A stretch of 64,000 nucleotides of DNA from NCBI RefSeq assembly GCF_002013915.1, contig NZ_MBTF01000001.1, positions 186,001 to 250,000 on the forward strand. The letters run 5' to 3'. The notes below the pieces were generated by a model. That model saw only the letters and a program-made list of their open reading frames with translations, searched no databases and was not told where the DNA came from. This document shows, in pieces, positions 33,978-44,000 of this stretch (its first letter is position 1; the number at the start of each line of letters is the position of its first letter). Origin of the DNA: Mucilaginibacter pedocola (GTDB lineage: Bacteria > Bacteroidota > Bacteroidia > Sphingobacteriales > Sphingobacteriaceae). Made by a program: the position numbers and the translations under genes.

Positions 33978-34889
33978 ATGAAATATCTTTACCGCATTTT
34001 AACCATCGTTCTGCTTACACAAACCGCAAATCTTTCTGCTCAAAATAAACTTCCTCAGTTGCTTATACGGTTGGATGATATCGGCATGAATCATTCGGTA
34101 AATATGGCCATGCAGCAGGTGGCCAACACAAAAATGCCTTTCTCTGCTTCGGTGCAATTCGCGTGCCCCTGGTACCAGGAAGCTGTGGCCATTTTGAAGA
34201 AGAACCCGCAGGTTAGTGTTGGCGTGCATCTTACGCTAACATCCGAATGGCGGTACTACCGTTGGGGGCCGGTATTGGGTAAAGAGGCGGTGCCCAGCCT
34301 GGTAGACGAGGTGGGGTATTTCCGCCAGTCGACAGGTGCTTTTGCGAAAGGTGGTTATAAAATGGAAGAGGTGGAACGCGAACTTTCGGCGCAGATAGAA
34401 AGGGCGCAGGCTTCTGGGCTAAAAATTACTTATATCGACCCGCACATGGGCGTTGCGCTGTCAACACCGGAGTTGCGTGCCCTTACCGAAAAATTGGCCC
34501 GCAAATATAAGTTGGCCATATCGCCGCTAAGCACCGTCAGTTATTTCGGCGAAACTTATTTAGAAATGTGGGGCGAACCTGTGGCTACCAAAAAGAAGGA
34601 ATTTTTGGCCTATGTAAGCAAAAAGCTAAACGCCGATAGGCCAAACCTGGTGGTCATACATGTAGCGCAAATAGGCCCCGAGATGGATGCCTTGTTTGAT
34701 ATGAATGCAAGCATGATGAACACTCCAGCAGGTAAACCCCTCACCAGCCTGCACCGCCAAACCGAACTGAATATGCTGCTATCGCCTGAGTTTAAAGTTA
34801 TGCAGGGTAAGAACTTTCAAGCGGTGAATTACCAACAAATGCTGAAAGGGAAAGATATAAGTGTTTTGAAAGCCGTGGATGGCCGATAG
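33978..34889 (+). CDS. secreted ChbG/YdjC-type carbohydrate deacetylase
   Basis: Predicted sugar deacetylase of 303 residues with a signal peptide (1-22, ending LSAQ). The family metal site is present: DD at 33-34 in LIRLDDIGMNHS with His39, His84 in VGVHLTLTSEW, and the later DPHMG motif. YdjC-family enzymes remove acetyl groups from N-acetylated sugars such as diacetylchitobiose; the exact sugar here is unknown. An in-frame upstream ATG at 33897 lies in repeat DNA, and the ATG at 33978 gives a clean leader peptide. It is transcribed alone and meets a convergent small membrane-protein gene. Confidence 0.85.
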   Translation: MKYLYRILTIVLLTQTANLSAQNKLPQLLIRLDDIGMNHSVNMAMQQVANTKMPFSASVQFACPWYQEAVAILKKNPQVSVGVHLTLTSEWRYYRWGPVLGKEAVPSLVDEVGYFRQSTGAFAKGGYKMEEVERELSAQIERAQASGLKITYIDPHMGVALSTPELRALTEKLARKYKLAISPLSTVSYFGETYLEMWGEPVATKKKEFLAYVSKKLNADRPNLVVIHVAQIGPEMDALFDMNASMMNTPAGKPLTSLHRQTELNMLLSPEFKVMQGKNFQAVNYQQMLKGKDISVLKAVDGR

Positions 34890-34928
34890 TTCATAGCAAT
34901 ACTTAAGATCATAAAGCAAAAAGACTTT

Positions 34929-35267
34929 CTATGCCGGCAGGGTAGGGTCGGCAGGGGCGGTTACTTTTTTGTAGATGGTGAAGCCCCCATAACTATAAAC
35001 CACAGCAATAAACACGTATACCCAAACCGAAATATTGCGCCCGGCAATAATTACATAAAGGTAAGGGATACTGAAGCATACACATGCCGTAAGCAATTGC
35101 GACATAAATGGCTTGCGGTTCTTCATGTTTTTGATGGTCCAGCCCAGGAAGAAGAAAAATAAAGGCTTGCTGATGAGGTAAAGCATGGCCAGTAACCAGG
35201 GGTTCACTTCGTGTTCTTCTCCCAGGTCGAACAGCCAATCTTTAAATATCTCCAGGTATTCCATCAT
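34929..35267 (-). CDS. small polytopic membrane protein
   Basis: Unrecognised protein of 112 residues with about three hydrophobic segments: near 24-43 (LLAMLYLISKPLFFFFLGW), 57-77 and 79-97. An acidic, aromatic N-terminus (EYLEIFKDWLFDLGEEHE) precedes them. The start was set at the ATG pair 35264-35267, because the longer reading frame begins with TTG. A strong terminator separates it from the upstream amidohydrolase gene, so it has its own promoter. Function unknown. Confidence 0.6.
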   Translation of the reverse strand: MMEYLEIFKDWLFDLGEEHEVNPWLLAMLYLISKPLFFFFLGWTIKNMKNRKPFMSQLLTACVCFSIPYLYVIIAGRNISVWVYVFIAVVYSYGGFTIYKKVTAPADPTLPA

Positions 35268-35308
35268 AGCTTGCAAGGTAGTATTAATTTGGATAAGTAG
35301 TACCAAAA

Positions 35309-35343
35309 CTAAAAACGCCGGGCTTCCCTCAAAGCCCGGCGTT
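35309..35343 (-). terminator. terminator after amidohydrolase operon
   Basis: Perfect 12-bp stem AACGCCGGGCTT / AAGCCCGGCGTT with a 6-base loop, followed in the minus-strand direction by a T tract. It lies 23 bases past the amidohydrolase stop codon. Confidence 0.9.
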
Positions 35344-35365
35344 CTTTTATAAAATTTACGAATTT

Positions 35366-36679
35366 TTAATCGGCCTTAAACCCATACTTCTCGCTGAACT
35401 TCCTGTACAGTTGCTTGTGCAGGTTATCAAGGTTAATGGTACGCCCTTGTATAAAGGCGTTTTGTACATCAAGCGTGAGCATATCCAAAGCATCGCCTGC
35501 GGAAATAAACAGGTTGGCATCTTTACCTACTTCCAACGTTCCGGTTGTTTTATCTATGCCTAAAATTTTGGCGTTGTTGAGCGTTATCATACTCAAAGCC
35601 TGCTCTTTGGTTAAACCGTAACCAACGGCCTGCCCCGCTTCAAAAGGCAGGTTGCGTTGGCGCCAAAAGCCGGTACCTGTCAAGCCATACAACACGCCCG
35701 CATCCTGCAATATTTTGGGCATTTTGTAGGGTAGGTATACATCGTCTTCATCTTTATCGGGCAGAGTTTGGGTTTCGCGGAGGATGACGGGTACGTTGTT
35801 CTCTTTTAGCGTTTCGGTTACCAGATAACTTTCTCTACCACCAACAATTACTGCCTGCACGCCAAATTGTTTGGCAAAGGCTACGGCCTGCATAATTTGC
35901 TTAGCAGCATCGGCATTAACGAATAATTTCTTAGTGCCATTAAATAAGCCTTTCATAGCTTCTAAACGGAGGTTAGATGTTGCAGGCTTTGCGCCTTCGC
36001 TGTACGCTTTGGCTTCGGTGAACAAGCGGGTTAGGGCATCAATTGCTTTCTGTGCGCGTTCGGCAGGTGTTTCGGCTCCCGGAGCGGCAGGCCCCCTGCG
36101 GCGGCCTGCCGATGCTGATGGCCAGTTAAGGTGAATCGCCATGTCGGTTTTATAAGCGGCATCTTCCCAGTTCCAGGCATCCAGTTGCACTACGGACGAT
36201 TCGCCCGAAATAATACCACCGCTTGGTACCGGCTGAGCCAGTAAAATGCCATTGCTACGCACGGTCGGTATCACTTTACTATCGGTATTGTAGGCGATGA
36301 TGGAGCGTACATGCGGATTTAGTTCGCCGGTTTCTTCATCATCCACCGTACCGCGTGCGCCCGATTCTACTTCTATTAAACCCAGCGTGGTCATGGGGGC
36401 GATGAATCCCGGGTAAATATGTTTACCTGCAGCGTTGATAACTTCAGCGCCGTTAGTAGTACCCGTACCTTCGCCAATGTCCGTTATTTTACCTTTATCA
36501 AAAGCTATGTAGCCGTTATTTATTACCTGCCCGTTACCTACGTGGATGGTAGCGCCGGTGATGATAACCGCTTTGCTTTGTGCTTTAGCGGGTGATATGG
36601 TGGCTTGCCCAAAGGCGAGGGTAGTGCAAAGCAATAATCCCCCAAGGCTTAAAATTGTCTTTTTCATGTTTGTGTTCAT
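35366..36679 (-). CDS. secreted amidohydrolase-like protein, HxH lost
   Basis: Amidohydrolase-superfamily protein of 437 residues with a signal peptide (ending LAFGQ). It starts with the composite beta domain (KAVIITGATIHVGNG) and ends with the normal DANLFISAGDALDMLTLDVQNAFIQGR segment, but the metal-binding HxH expected after strand 1 is replaced (IYPGFIAPMTTLGLIEVES), and I see no other clear metal histidines. It is therefore probably not a classical metal-dependent hydrolase. It starts 7 bases after the stop of a larger amidohydrolase gene, so they are cotranscribed and perhaps work as partners. An ATG 12 bases further on would also fit the leader. Confidence 0.82.
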   Translation of the reverse strand: MNTNMKKTILSLGGLLLCTTLAFGQATISPAKAQSKAVIITGATIHVGNGQVINNGYIAFDKGKITDIGEGTGTTNGAEVINAAGKHIYPGFIAPMTTLGLIEVESGARGTVDDEETGELNPHVRSIIAYNTDSKVIPTVRSNGILLAQPVPSGGIISGESSVVQLDAWNWEDAAYKTDMAIHLNWPSASAGRRRGPAAPGAETPAERAQKAIDALTRLFTEAKAYSEGAKPATSNLRLEAMKGLFNGTKKLFVNADAAKQIMQAVAFAKQFGVQAVIVGGRESYLVTETLKENNVPVILRETQTLPDKDEDDVYLPYKMPKILQDAGVLYGLTGTGFWRQRNLPFEAGQAVGYGLTKEQALSMITLNNAKILGIDKTTGTLEVGKDANLFISAGDALDMLTLDVQNAFIQGRTINLDNLHKQLYRKFSEKYGFKAD

Positions 36680-36686
36680 TTTGGGG

Positions 36687-39600
36687 TTAGCGTATTTTAC
36701 CTGCAGCCTGTTTTGCGGCGCGTTCTTTCTCCATTTCGGTGTACTCGTCGGCCACTACAAAGTTCTCTTCTTCTAAAGTTTCGCATTGGTAGCTGCGTGG
36801 CCTGCGCGGTCCGCCTGCGCGTTGGGTGTTTTGCCCTGCGTTTTTCAGGTCGAGCATTTTTTGGATGATGCGGCCGGCATCAGCTTTAACTGCTTTTTGC
36901 TTTTCAGCATCCTGCGCATAATCCCAGTATAAAATACCATCAACAAAGGTTTTCTCGGCAACGGCGTAAATACTCAGCGGGTTGGCGCTCCATACTACCA
37001 CGTCGGCATCCTTACCGGCTTTTATACTACCTACGCGTTTATCTATGTGCAGCATTTTGGCGGGATTAAGCGTTACCAATTTCAGCGCGTCTTCCTGGCT
37101 CATGTGGCCGTAGGTTACGGCTTTGGCGGCTTCCTGGTTCAGGCGGCGCGCCATTTCCTCATCGTCCGAGTTAAAGCCGGTTACCAAACCAACTTCGTGC
37201 ATCAGCTTGCCGTTGTAGGGGATGGCCTCCGCAACCTCGTTTTTGTAAGCCCACCAATCACTAAAGGTTGATGCAGCAATGTTGTGCGCCTTCATTTTAT
37301 CGGCCACCTTATAACCTTCCAAAATATGGGTGAAGGTATTGATCTTAAAGCCCATCGAATCGGCCACGTGCATCAGCATGTTAATTTCCGATTGTACGTA
37401 GGAGTGGCAGGTGATAAAGCGCTTGTTATCCAATATTTCCACCAAGGCGTCCAACTCCAGGTCGCGGCGAACTGTGTTGCCTTTTATGGCGCGTGCCGCT
37501 TTGTATTCTTTAGCGCGGGTGAAGGCATCTATGTAAACTTCCTCAACGCCCATACGTGTTTGCGGGAAACGCAGTAACGAACCGGGCGTAATGTTATTAT
37601 TGCTGCCTTTTACGTTCTCGCCCAGTGCAAATTTGATAAAGCCATCGGCTCCCTCAAATTTTATCTCTTCGGGCAATAGGCCCCAGCGGTGTTTTATCAA
37701 TTGGTTTTGGCCGCCTATGGCATTTGCAGAGCCATGCAAAATGTGCGATGTAGTTACCCCACCGGCCAACTGGCGGTAAATATTTATGTCTTCGGCATCT
37801 ATTACATCGGCCATGCGCACTTCTGCGGTGACCGATTGTGTGCCCTCGTTTATACCGCCCGTAGCTGCAATGTGCGAGTGCTCGTCGACAATACCGGCGG
37901 TGATGTTTTTACCTGTGGCATCAATAACTTTAGCATTACCTGCTGCCAGATTTTTGCCGATGGCTTTTATTTTGCCACCTTCCAGCAACACGTCGGTATT
38001 TTGCAGGATGCCGTCTTTCTCATTGGTCCAAACGGTGCCATTTTTTAGCAGGACTGTTTCAGCTTTGGGCAATTCGGTATAACCAAATGGCGCGAAAGGG
38101 TAAATAACCGGGCCAACGCTTAAGTTCGGTTTTGGGGTAGGGCGGGGCTTTTCTCCTGCAGGTGCCGCGCCGGTATATGCAGCGCTGAAGCCTGCCGAAG
38201 TACCATCAGGAAACAATGCATTACCGCGAATAGTTATTGGCGATAACGACGAGATGTGTCCCGATAAACGGATAACACCAGCCGGTTTGGCTTTGTAGTT
38301 GAAGTAAATGCTTACATCATCGCCCGTACGGGTAATGGTGCCGCTCACTTTAACACTATCGGTACCCGTGCGTTCTACGTTTACATTGTAACTGCCCGGC
38401 GTGCCGCCTATTTTTAGTACGGTATTGGCAAAGCCATCGCCGGTGAGGCTGTAAGTTCCGCGCAGGTCTGATACATCCATTTTCGATACTACGTACTGGC
38501 GGCCCTCTACCCAGTTTTCGTAGATCACGTTATCGGCTTTGAACAGGCTATCAGATGTGATAATAAAGCTGGCCAGTTTGCCTTTGGCTAACGTACCTAC
38601 CTTATCACTTACGCCCAGCATTTCGGCGGGGATAGTGGTTAATGATGCCAGCGCTTGTTTTTCGCTAAGCCCATAGCTAATGGCGCTGCGGATATTGGTC
38701 CAGAAATCCTTCGCGTTAGCAATGCCATAGCTCGTAAGTGCGAATTTGATGCCTGCTTTTTCCAGCGCTGCCGGGTTGGTAGGTGCCAGTTCCCATGCCT
38801 TTAATTGCTCGTAGCTTACGTTACGGGCATCCAGCGGGTCCTCAATATCGTAAGGTGCGGGAAAGTTTACAGGGACGATCAACGCGCTGCCCGTTGCTTT
38901 CACAGCGGCAATACGTTGGTACTCCAAACCGTCGGTCTTCAAAATATATTGCTTGCCGAACTCTTTGGCAATTTTTACCGCGCGGAGGATGGCTTGCGGG
39001 TCGCTCACCTCAAATATCTGCGGAAGCGCCTGCGTGCGGTTAAACTCATCCAGCGAGATATTGTATTCTGTTTTTTGTGTTTTATACCATGCGGCATCCA
39101 AATAAGTTTGGCGCAACAGGGCTATGCTACCCATTAACGATGATGGGTAATTAGTAGCGGCTGTACCCTTGCTGAAAGAGTAATGCGCAGCGGCCTGGTC
39201 GTTCAGCATCACAAAGTTGTCGCGCTCATCGGCAAGGCTAACTACTACAGATGTACCGCGGGCAATACCATCGTGTATCAACGATTGTACCGTGCTGAAG
39301 CCGTTCTTTTTCAAAGTTTCGGCAGCATCAGCATTTACATGGAAAAGTGTTTTGGCATTTATTTCGGGGCGGATGGCCTCGTTCCAGCCATAAGCACCGG
39401 GTTTGGTGGAAGTATAAACACGCGGGCCGCCAAAGCCGCCACCTGCTGTGCGGGGTGCATCGGGTATGCCGTAGTTGGTATAAGCATCTACCAATCCGGG
39501 ATAAATAAATTTACCTTTCAGGTCAACTGTAATATAGCCCTTGGGTACAGTTACCTGCGCGCCCACGGTCTCAATTACGCGGTCGTTCACCAGCATGGTG

Positions 39601-39761
39601 GCTTTGCTGATGGTTTGCCCGGCATCCACCACAATGGTAGCGTTGGTGAAGGCGTATTTGCCCGGGCGTATATCCCAACTGCCGTTCACCGGGAAAGTCT
39701 CCTGGGCCTGGCTTAGTTGAAATATGAGCAGGAAAAAACAAAAAAGTAATGATCTTTTCAT
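36687..39761 (-). CDS. double-domain secreted amidohydrolase
   Basis: Exported protein of 1024 residues with a signal peptide (1-20, ending SQAQ). Two amidohydrolase modules are joined in tandem. The N-terminal one (about 25-440) has lost HxH (FIYPGLVDAYTNYGIPD). A beta-rich linker follows at about 450-560, and the C-terminal one (about 565-985) keeps a full-looking set: HSH at about 627 (VDEHSHI), His in ITCHSYVQ, His in FTHILEGYK and Asp in GFNSDDEE. So one active and one degenerate site share a chain. Likely roles are imidazolone- or dipeptide-type amide hydrolysis in the periplasm, but the substrate is unknown. It heads a two-gene operon. Confidence 0.86.
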   Translation of the reverse strand: MKRSLLFCFFLLIFQLSQAQETFPVNGSWDIRPGKYAFTNATIVVDAGQTISKATMLVNDRVIETVGAQVTVPKGYITVDLKGKFIYPGLVDAYTNYGIPDAPRTAGGGFGGPRVYTSTKPGAYGWNEAIRPEINAKTLFHVNADAAETLKKNGFSTVQSLIHDGIARGTSVVVSLADERDNFVMLNDQAAAHYSFSKGTAATNYPSSLMGSIALLRQTYLDAAWYKTQKTEYNISLDEFNRTQALPQIFEVSDPQAILRAVKIAKEFGKQYILKTDGLEYQRIAAVKATGSALIVPVNFPAPYDIEDPLDARNVSYEQLKAWELAPTNPAALEKAGIKFALTSYGIANAKDFWTNIRSAISYGLSEKQALASLTTIPAEMLGVSDKVGTLAKGKLASFIITSDSLFKADNVIYENWVEGRQYVVSKMDVSDLRGTYSLTGDGFANTVLKIGGTPGSYNVNVERTGTDSVKVSGTITRTGDDVSIYFNYKAKPAGVIRLSGHISSLSPITIRGNALFPDGTSAGFSAAYTGAAPAGEKPRPTPKPNLSVGPVIYPFAPFGYTELPKAETVLLKNGTVWTNEKDGILQNTDVLLEGGKIKAIGKNLAAGNAKVIDATGKNITAGIVDEHSHIAATGGINEGTQSVTAEVRMADVIDAEDINIYRQLAGGVTTSHILHGSANAIGGQNQLIKHRWGLLPEEIKFEGADGFIKFALGENVKGSNNNITPGSLLRFPQTRMGVEEVYIDAFTRAKEYKAARAIKGNTVRRDLELDALVEILDNKRFITCHSYVQSEINMLMHVADSMGFKINTFTHILEGYKVADKMKAHNIAASTFSDWWAYKNEVAEAIPYNGKLMHEVGLVTGFNSDDEEMARRLNQEAAKAVTYGHMSQEDALKLVTLNPAKMLHIDKRVGSIKAGKDADVVVWSANPLSIYAVAEKTFVDGILYWDYAQDAEKQKAVKADAGRIIQKMLDLKNAGQNTQRAGGPRRPRSYQCETLEEENFVVADEYTEMEKERAAKQAAGKIR

Positions 39762-39856
39762 GAAATGGAGTTGTTTACTGCTAAACTATCAAATTTTAAT
39801 GGGTGAATTATCGGTTAAGGCAAAATCATATAATTGTTACATCCTGATATAACACT

Positions 39857-40051
39857 AATTGAGTGAACACTAATTTTTTCTGATTAAGTCGAATTTCACA
39901 AAACATGGTGACAATTTTACCGCAAAGGCCACAAAGGTTTCGCAAAGAGGCGCAAAGGTTTTAAAGCATGGTGATAGCGGCAGGGTTAAACGTTGATTAA
40001 TTGAGGTTTGCGATAATTAGTATAATTCGTGAAATTCGTGTTCACTCAATT
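39857..40051. repeat. composite intergenic repeat element
   Basis: The outer arms AATTGAGTGAACACTAATT (39857-39875) and AATTCGTGTTCACTCAATT (40033-40051) are inverted copies. Inside, 39916-39957 repeats the CCGCAAAGGCCACAAAGG sequence of 25763-25804 in opposite orientation. It fills the 305-base gap between the amidohydrolase and NAD(P)-binding genes; nothing else is evident there. Confidence 0.8.
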
Positions 40052-40066
40052 TAATAGCCATACCTT

Positions 40067-40714
40067 ATGCGAATACTCATTTTAGGCGCTACCGGCCGTA
40101 CCGGTAAATTGCTTTTGCAGGAAGCTTTGAAGCAGGGTTATGAAGTGAATATTTTGGTGAGGGACAAAGCGCATGTTCCGCAGCATCCTGCGCTAACTAT
40201 TTTTGAAGGGCAACCCGCCGAAGCCCTGTTGAGCAAGGCAATGGCCGGCTGCGAGGCCATATTAAGTGCCCTGAATATTTCGCGCACATCCGACTTCCCC
40301 TGGGCTAAACTACGTACTCCGGCTAATTTCCTTTCTGCAACGGCAGGGCTTATTATTAGGTTAGCACCGCAGCATAATATTTCACGAATAATATTGACCT
40401 CGGCATCGGGCACAAGCGATACACGCGACCACATCCCATGGTGGTTTAAGTGGGTGATAGATAATAGCAACGTTGGCGTAGCCTACCGCGACCATGAAGT
40501 GCAAGAGCAGCTATTCGCAGCATCCAACCTTAATTATACCATTGTACGCCCGGTGGGTTTGGTAAATTCTGCTAAAAGCAAACCTGTTATGGTTAGCATA
40601 AATAATATGCCGAAACCGCACCTTACGATAAGCCGGTTGGGTGTTGCCAAGTTTATGTTGCAGGTTTTGAAGGATGGGGGATATAACAGGCAGATGCCCG
40701 TGGTATCTTATTGA
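40067..40714 (+). CDS. NAD(P)-binding atypical SDR protein
   Basis: Rossmann-fold protein of 215 residues related to flavin reductase/NmrA-like NAD(P)H-binding proteins. The nucleotide-binding glycine motif GATGRTGK is at 7-14. LVRD follows strand 2, and a later conserved segment reads ILTSASGTSDTRD, with YTIVRPVGLV in the substrate-domain region. It lacks an obvious YxxxK dyad, as is usual for this atypical group. Role unknown; relatives serve as redox sensors or reductases. It is transcribed alone, with a terminator about 95 bases downstream. Confidence 0.82.
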   Translation: MRILILGATGRTGKLLLQEALKQGYEVNILVRDKAHVPQHPALTIFEGQPAEALLSKAMAGCEAILSALNISRTSDFPWAKLRTPANFLSATAGLIIRLAPQHNISRIILTSASGTSDTRDHIPWWFKWVIDNSNVGVAYRDHEVQEQLFAASNLNYTIVRPVGLVNSAKSKPVMVSINNMPKPHLTISRLGVAKFMLQVLKDGGYNRQMPVVSY

Positions 40715-40806
40715 TGTAACTTATTTTACCGCTTGGTAAACGCTTTGAAAACCCGTAATGGTTAAGGTTAGCGGATATTTGATACTGAAATATTTTAAAA
40801 AGTTAA

Positions 40807-40843
40807 GGCCGCGGGGGGTATTTCTCCGTGGCCATATTTTTTT
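40807..40843 (+). terminator. terminator after NAD(P)-binding gene
   Basis: GC-rich stem GGCCGCGG / CCGTGGCC (one G-T pair) followed by ATATTTTTTT. It sits in the 372-base gap before the 1448-residue surface protein gene. The rest of that gap is AT-rich leader containing a TATCTTTG box at about 40925-40932 without a good -33 partner. Confidence 0.75.
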
Positions 40844-41086
40844 AACAGTTAAACATTGAAGTGTAACATATTTGGTACGGAATAATATTTATTAAAAATT
40901 AATATGGTTATTGATTTAAACGTATATCTTTGACGTATACAAAGCCGTAACCAACTGGTGTTTAAAAAATTAACCGCCAGTTATATAAAAAATACCTTAT
41001 CACATCTTTCGATGCGCACCTAACCCCAGCGCATTTAACGGTGAGTGTCATTTTACCGTTTTAATACATAAACACCACGTAATAAT

Positions 41087-44000
41087 ATGATGAAAAACGC
41101 TACTTCATCGGCAATTTTATTGCCTAAACTTTACCGGGCCGTCCGGGGTTTTGCCCTGGCGCTCGTATTATCCGGTTCTGTTTCGGCTTTTGCCGCTGAA
41201 CCTATATCCCGCATAAGCGGCAGCAGAGAAGCTGCATTTGCATCTACCATTACGTCGTTCGCGCCGGCTTCGGGTGCGGTGGGTACCTTTGTAACTGTAA
41301 CCGGTACCGGTTTTACATCTGCATCTAAGCTTGCCATTGGCGGCAAACCCGCTATAATAACATCATACACTGCTACGCAAATAGTGGGTATGGTAATGCC
41401 GGGCGCAGTTACGGGCAAGGTAACCGTTAATACGGGCAGCAATGTAAACGCAGCAAAAAATTTTAAAGTGGTTGAAACACCACTGCCACTTTCGTTTTCA
41501 CCGGGCAAATTGGTGGATAATACCTTGCAGCCCGGCGGTAAAAATCTAAAGAATCAAGGCTACTCCGTAGCCATAAGTGCCGATGGTAGTACCGCTGCCG
41601 TAACCGCCTATAGCCTTGACGTTGCTGAAAGCGGCGTTAAATTTTATAAAAAAGTAGATAGTGGCTGGGTTGCTGTATCAGCGTTTTTGAGGCCTAACGG
41701 GCTTGCCGCAACCGAGGGTTTTGGGTATTCGGTAGCGTTAAGTGGCGATGGCAGCATTGCTGTAGTTGGCAGTTTTGGGCGCTCAACGCAATTTAACGGT
41801 ATTTCTGGCGGCGTTTATGTTTTTGTAAAAAAACAAGGCTTATGGAGCGGGGGATCGGTTACCAAGCTTGATGCGCCCGGCAGCTCGGTTGGCATAACCG
41901 CTGACGGGAATACAATAATTACCGGCAGGATCGGTTATGTGTTTTACCCGGGTAACCGCCGTCTTCCTTCCGTAACTAACCCTGACGATGGCGTCAATTT
42001 ATATCATAGGAGCGGCTTGGACAACTGGAGCCAGATAGCTATCCCTACGCGGGGTGGCAAGGCAGCTCCCGGCGATGGGGTAGGTATAAGCCCCGACGGA
42101 ACCGTTATCGTGATGAATTCGAGATACCAGCCGTTTATTACTCCTTACACTACTAACCCAGATTATGAATTCTTCGACGTTTATACTGACGCTTTTGTAC
42201 GGTCAACAGCAACTTCAAATGACTGGCACCAGAGTGTATTGGACGATTATGCCTACTACACAGGCAATAAATTTAGTTTTAGTGCAGACGGTAGCTATTT
42301 AGCATACTCGAACGGGCAGGGGGCGGTATACATTAGAACGAAAACCGGTAATAGTTACCCCCCTGGTGATGAATCGCGTATAATTATTCAAGGCAGCTCG
42401 GCGGCGTTAAGTGCCGATGCCAATACTTTAGTAGTAGGGGCCGATGGGCTGCGAGTTTACGAGCGGGTAAATGGCAGCTTTGTATTAAAAGGCGCGGCAG
42501 GGAAAGGGTTTTATACAACAGGTGTAGCCATGAGTGCCAATGCAAGTGATGTATTCTATGGCAATGCTAACGACGCACCTTTAGGTGCCGTGTATACTGC
42601 ATCGTTCACGCCGCCCCCACCTCCCGCTATTTCCGCCATGAGCCCAACCACTGGTCCCGTAGGTACACTCGTTAAGGTTACCGGCGTTAGTTTAGAAGGT
42701 GCCACTTTAAGTATTGGCGGTAAAGATGCCATTATAGTATCTAACACAGGTACCGTTATTACGGGCATGGTAATGCCGGGTGCTGTTACCGGCGCAGTAA
42801 GCATTACCAAAGATACTACGGTAACAGGTGGCAACTTCACCGTAACCGCTACACCTTTCCCCAATGTGCAAAATACCCCCAAAATGGCTGATACCATTAA
42901 ATACGCCTCGGGAGGCAAGTCAACAAATTCGCTGCTACAGGGAACCGCACTGGCTATAAGCGCCGATGGCAATACCGCTATAGCTGCTTCGGGCAAGAGT
43001 ACCTACGCTATCCCATATTACAGTGGCCAAAACGTAGTTTTTTATGCAAAGGTAAACGGCAGCTGGAAACAAAGCCGTTTTGTTAGCACCTCTTATACTA
43101 ATTTATCGTACCCGCTTAAGGCAACCCTAAATGCCGACGGGACAACTGCCTTAGTGGTGTTTGCGGATGAGCCTAATTCAATTACCCCCGGTTTCGTTTA
43201 TGGGTATCATAAAAATGAAAACGGGGAATGGGTTGCTGATGCCCAGGGCATACCGGGTGTGTTGGGGCTGGCAGTTGATGTATCCCTGAGTGCCGACGGT
43301 AACACCGCGGTTACCGGTTACAAAAAATGTACCGCACACGGATGCGAAACACATGCAAACGTGTTTTACCGTGTAAACGGGGTATGGGCAGGCCAGCAGG
43401 AGCCAACCCCTCCGGGCAGCCAACCCGATGCTAAGTATTACATAGCCAATGCCGGATCGGCTGTTGCCATAAGCGCCGATGGCAAAACCATTGCAACAAG
43501 TACCTATCAAAGCGGAAACACCCCCGGCACAAATATTTATACAAACAAGGGTGCCGGTTGGGTATTGCAGCGGGCCTTACCTACAGCTGTCGCGTTCCCG
43601 GGGTTAAGCGCAGATGGCAACGTATTGCTTAGCGGTAACCGCATTTATAACAGGGTAGGCAGCGTATGGACATATGCACAGTCGCTGAATGTAACCGGAA
43701 CCGGTGCTATAAGTGCCGATGGCGGTACTGTAATATTTGGCAGCGCCACAGGGCCGGCTGTTTATACCCGCAATGGCAGCAGTTGGGGCAGGCAAAGCAC
43801 AAGTTTTGCAACAGGCACGCCTGCACTTGCGGTAGCTTTAAGTGCCGATGGTGCATCGGGCTTCGCAGCTAACCCACAGGATACCAAGGTATTCCCAAGC
43901 CAAAAATATTATGGCCAGGATAATACCCTGGAGGGTACATTTCCTATCGGGGCCGTTTATGGCCTTGGCTCAGGCACGCCTGTTGTTTCCCCTACAGTGC

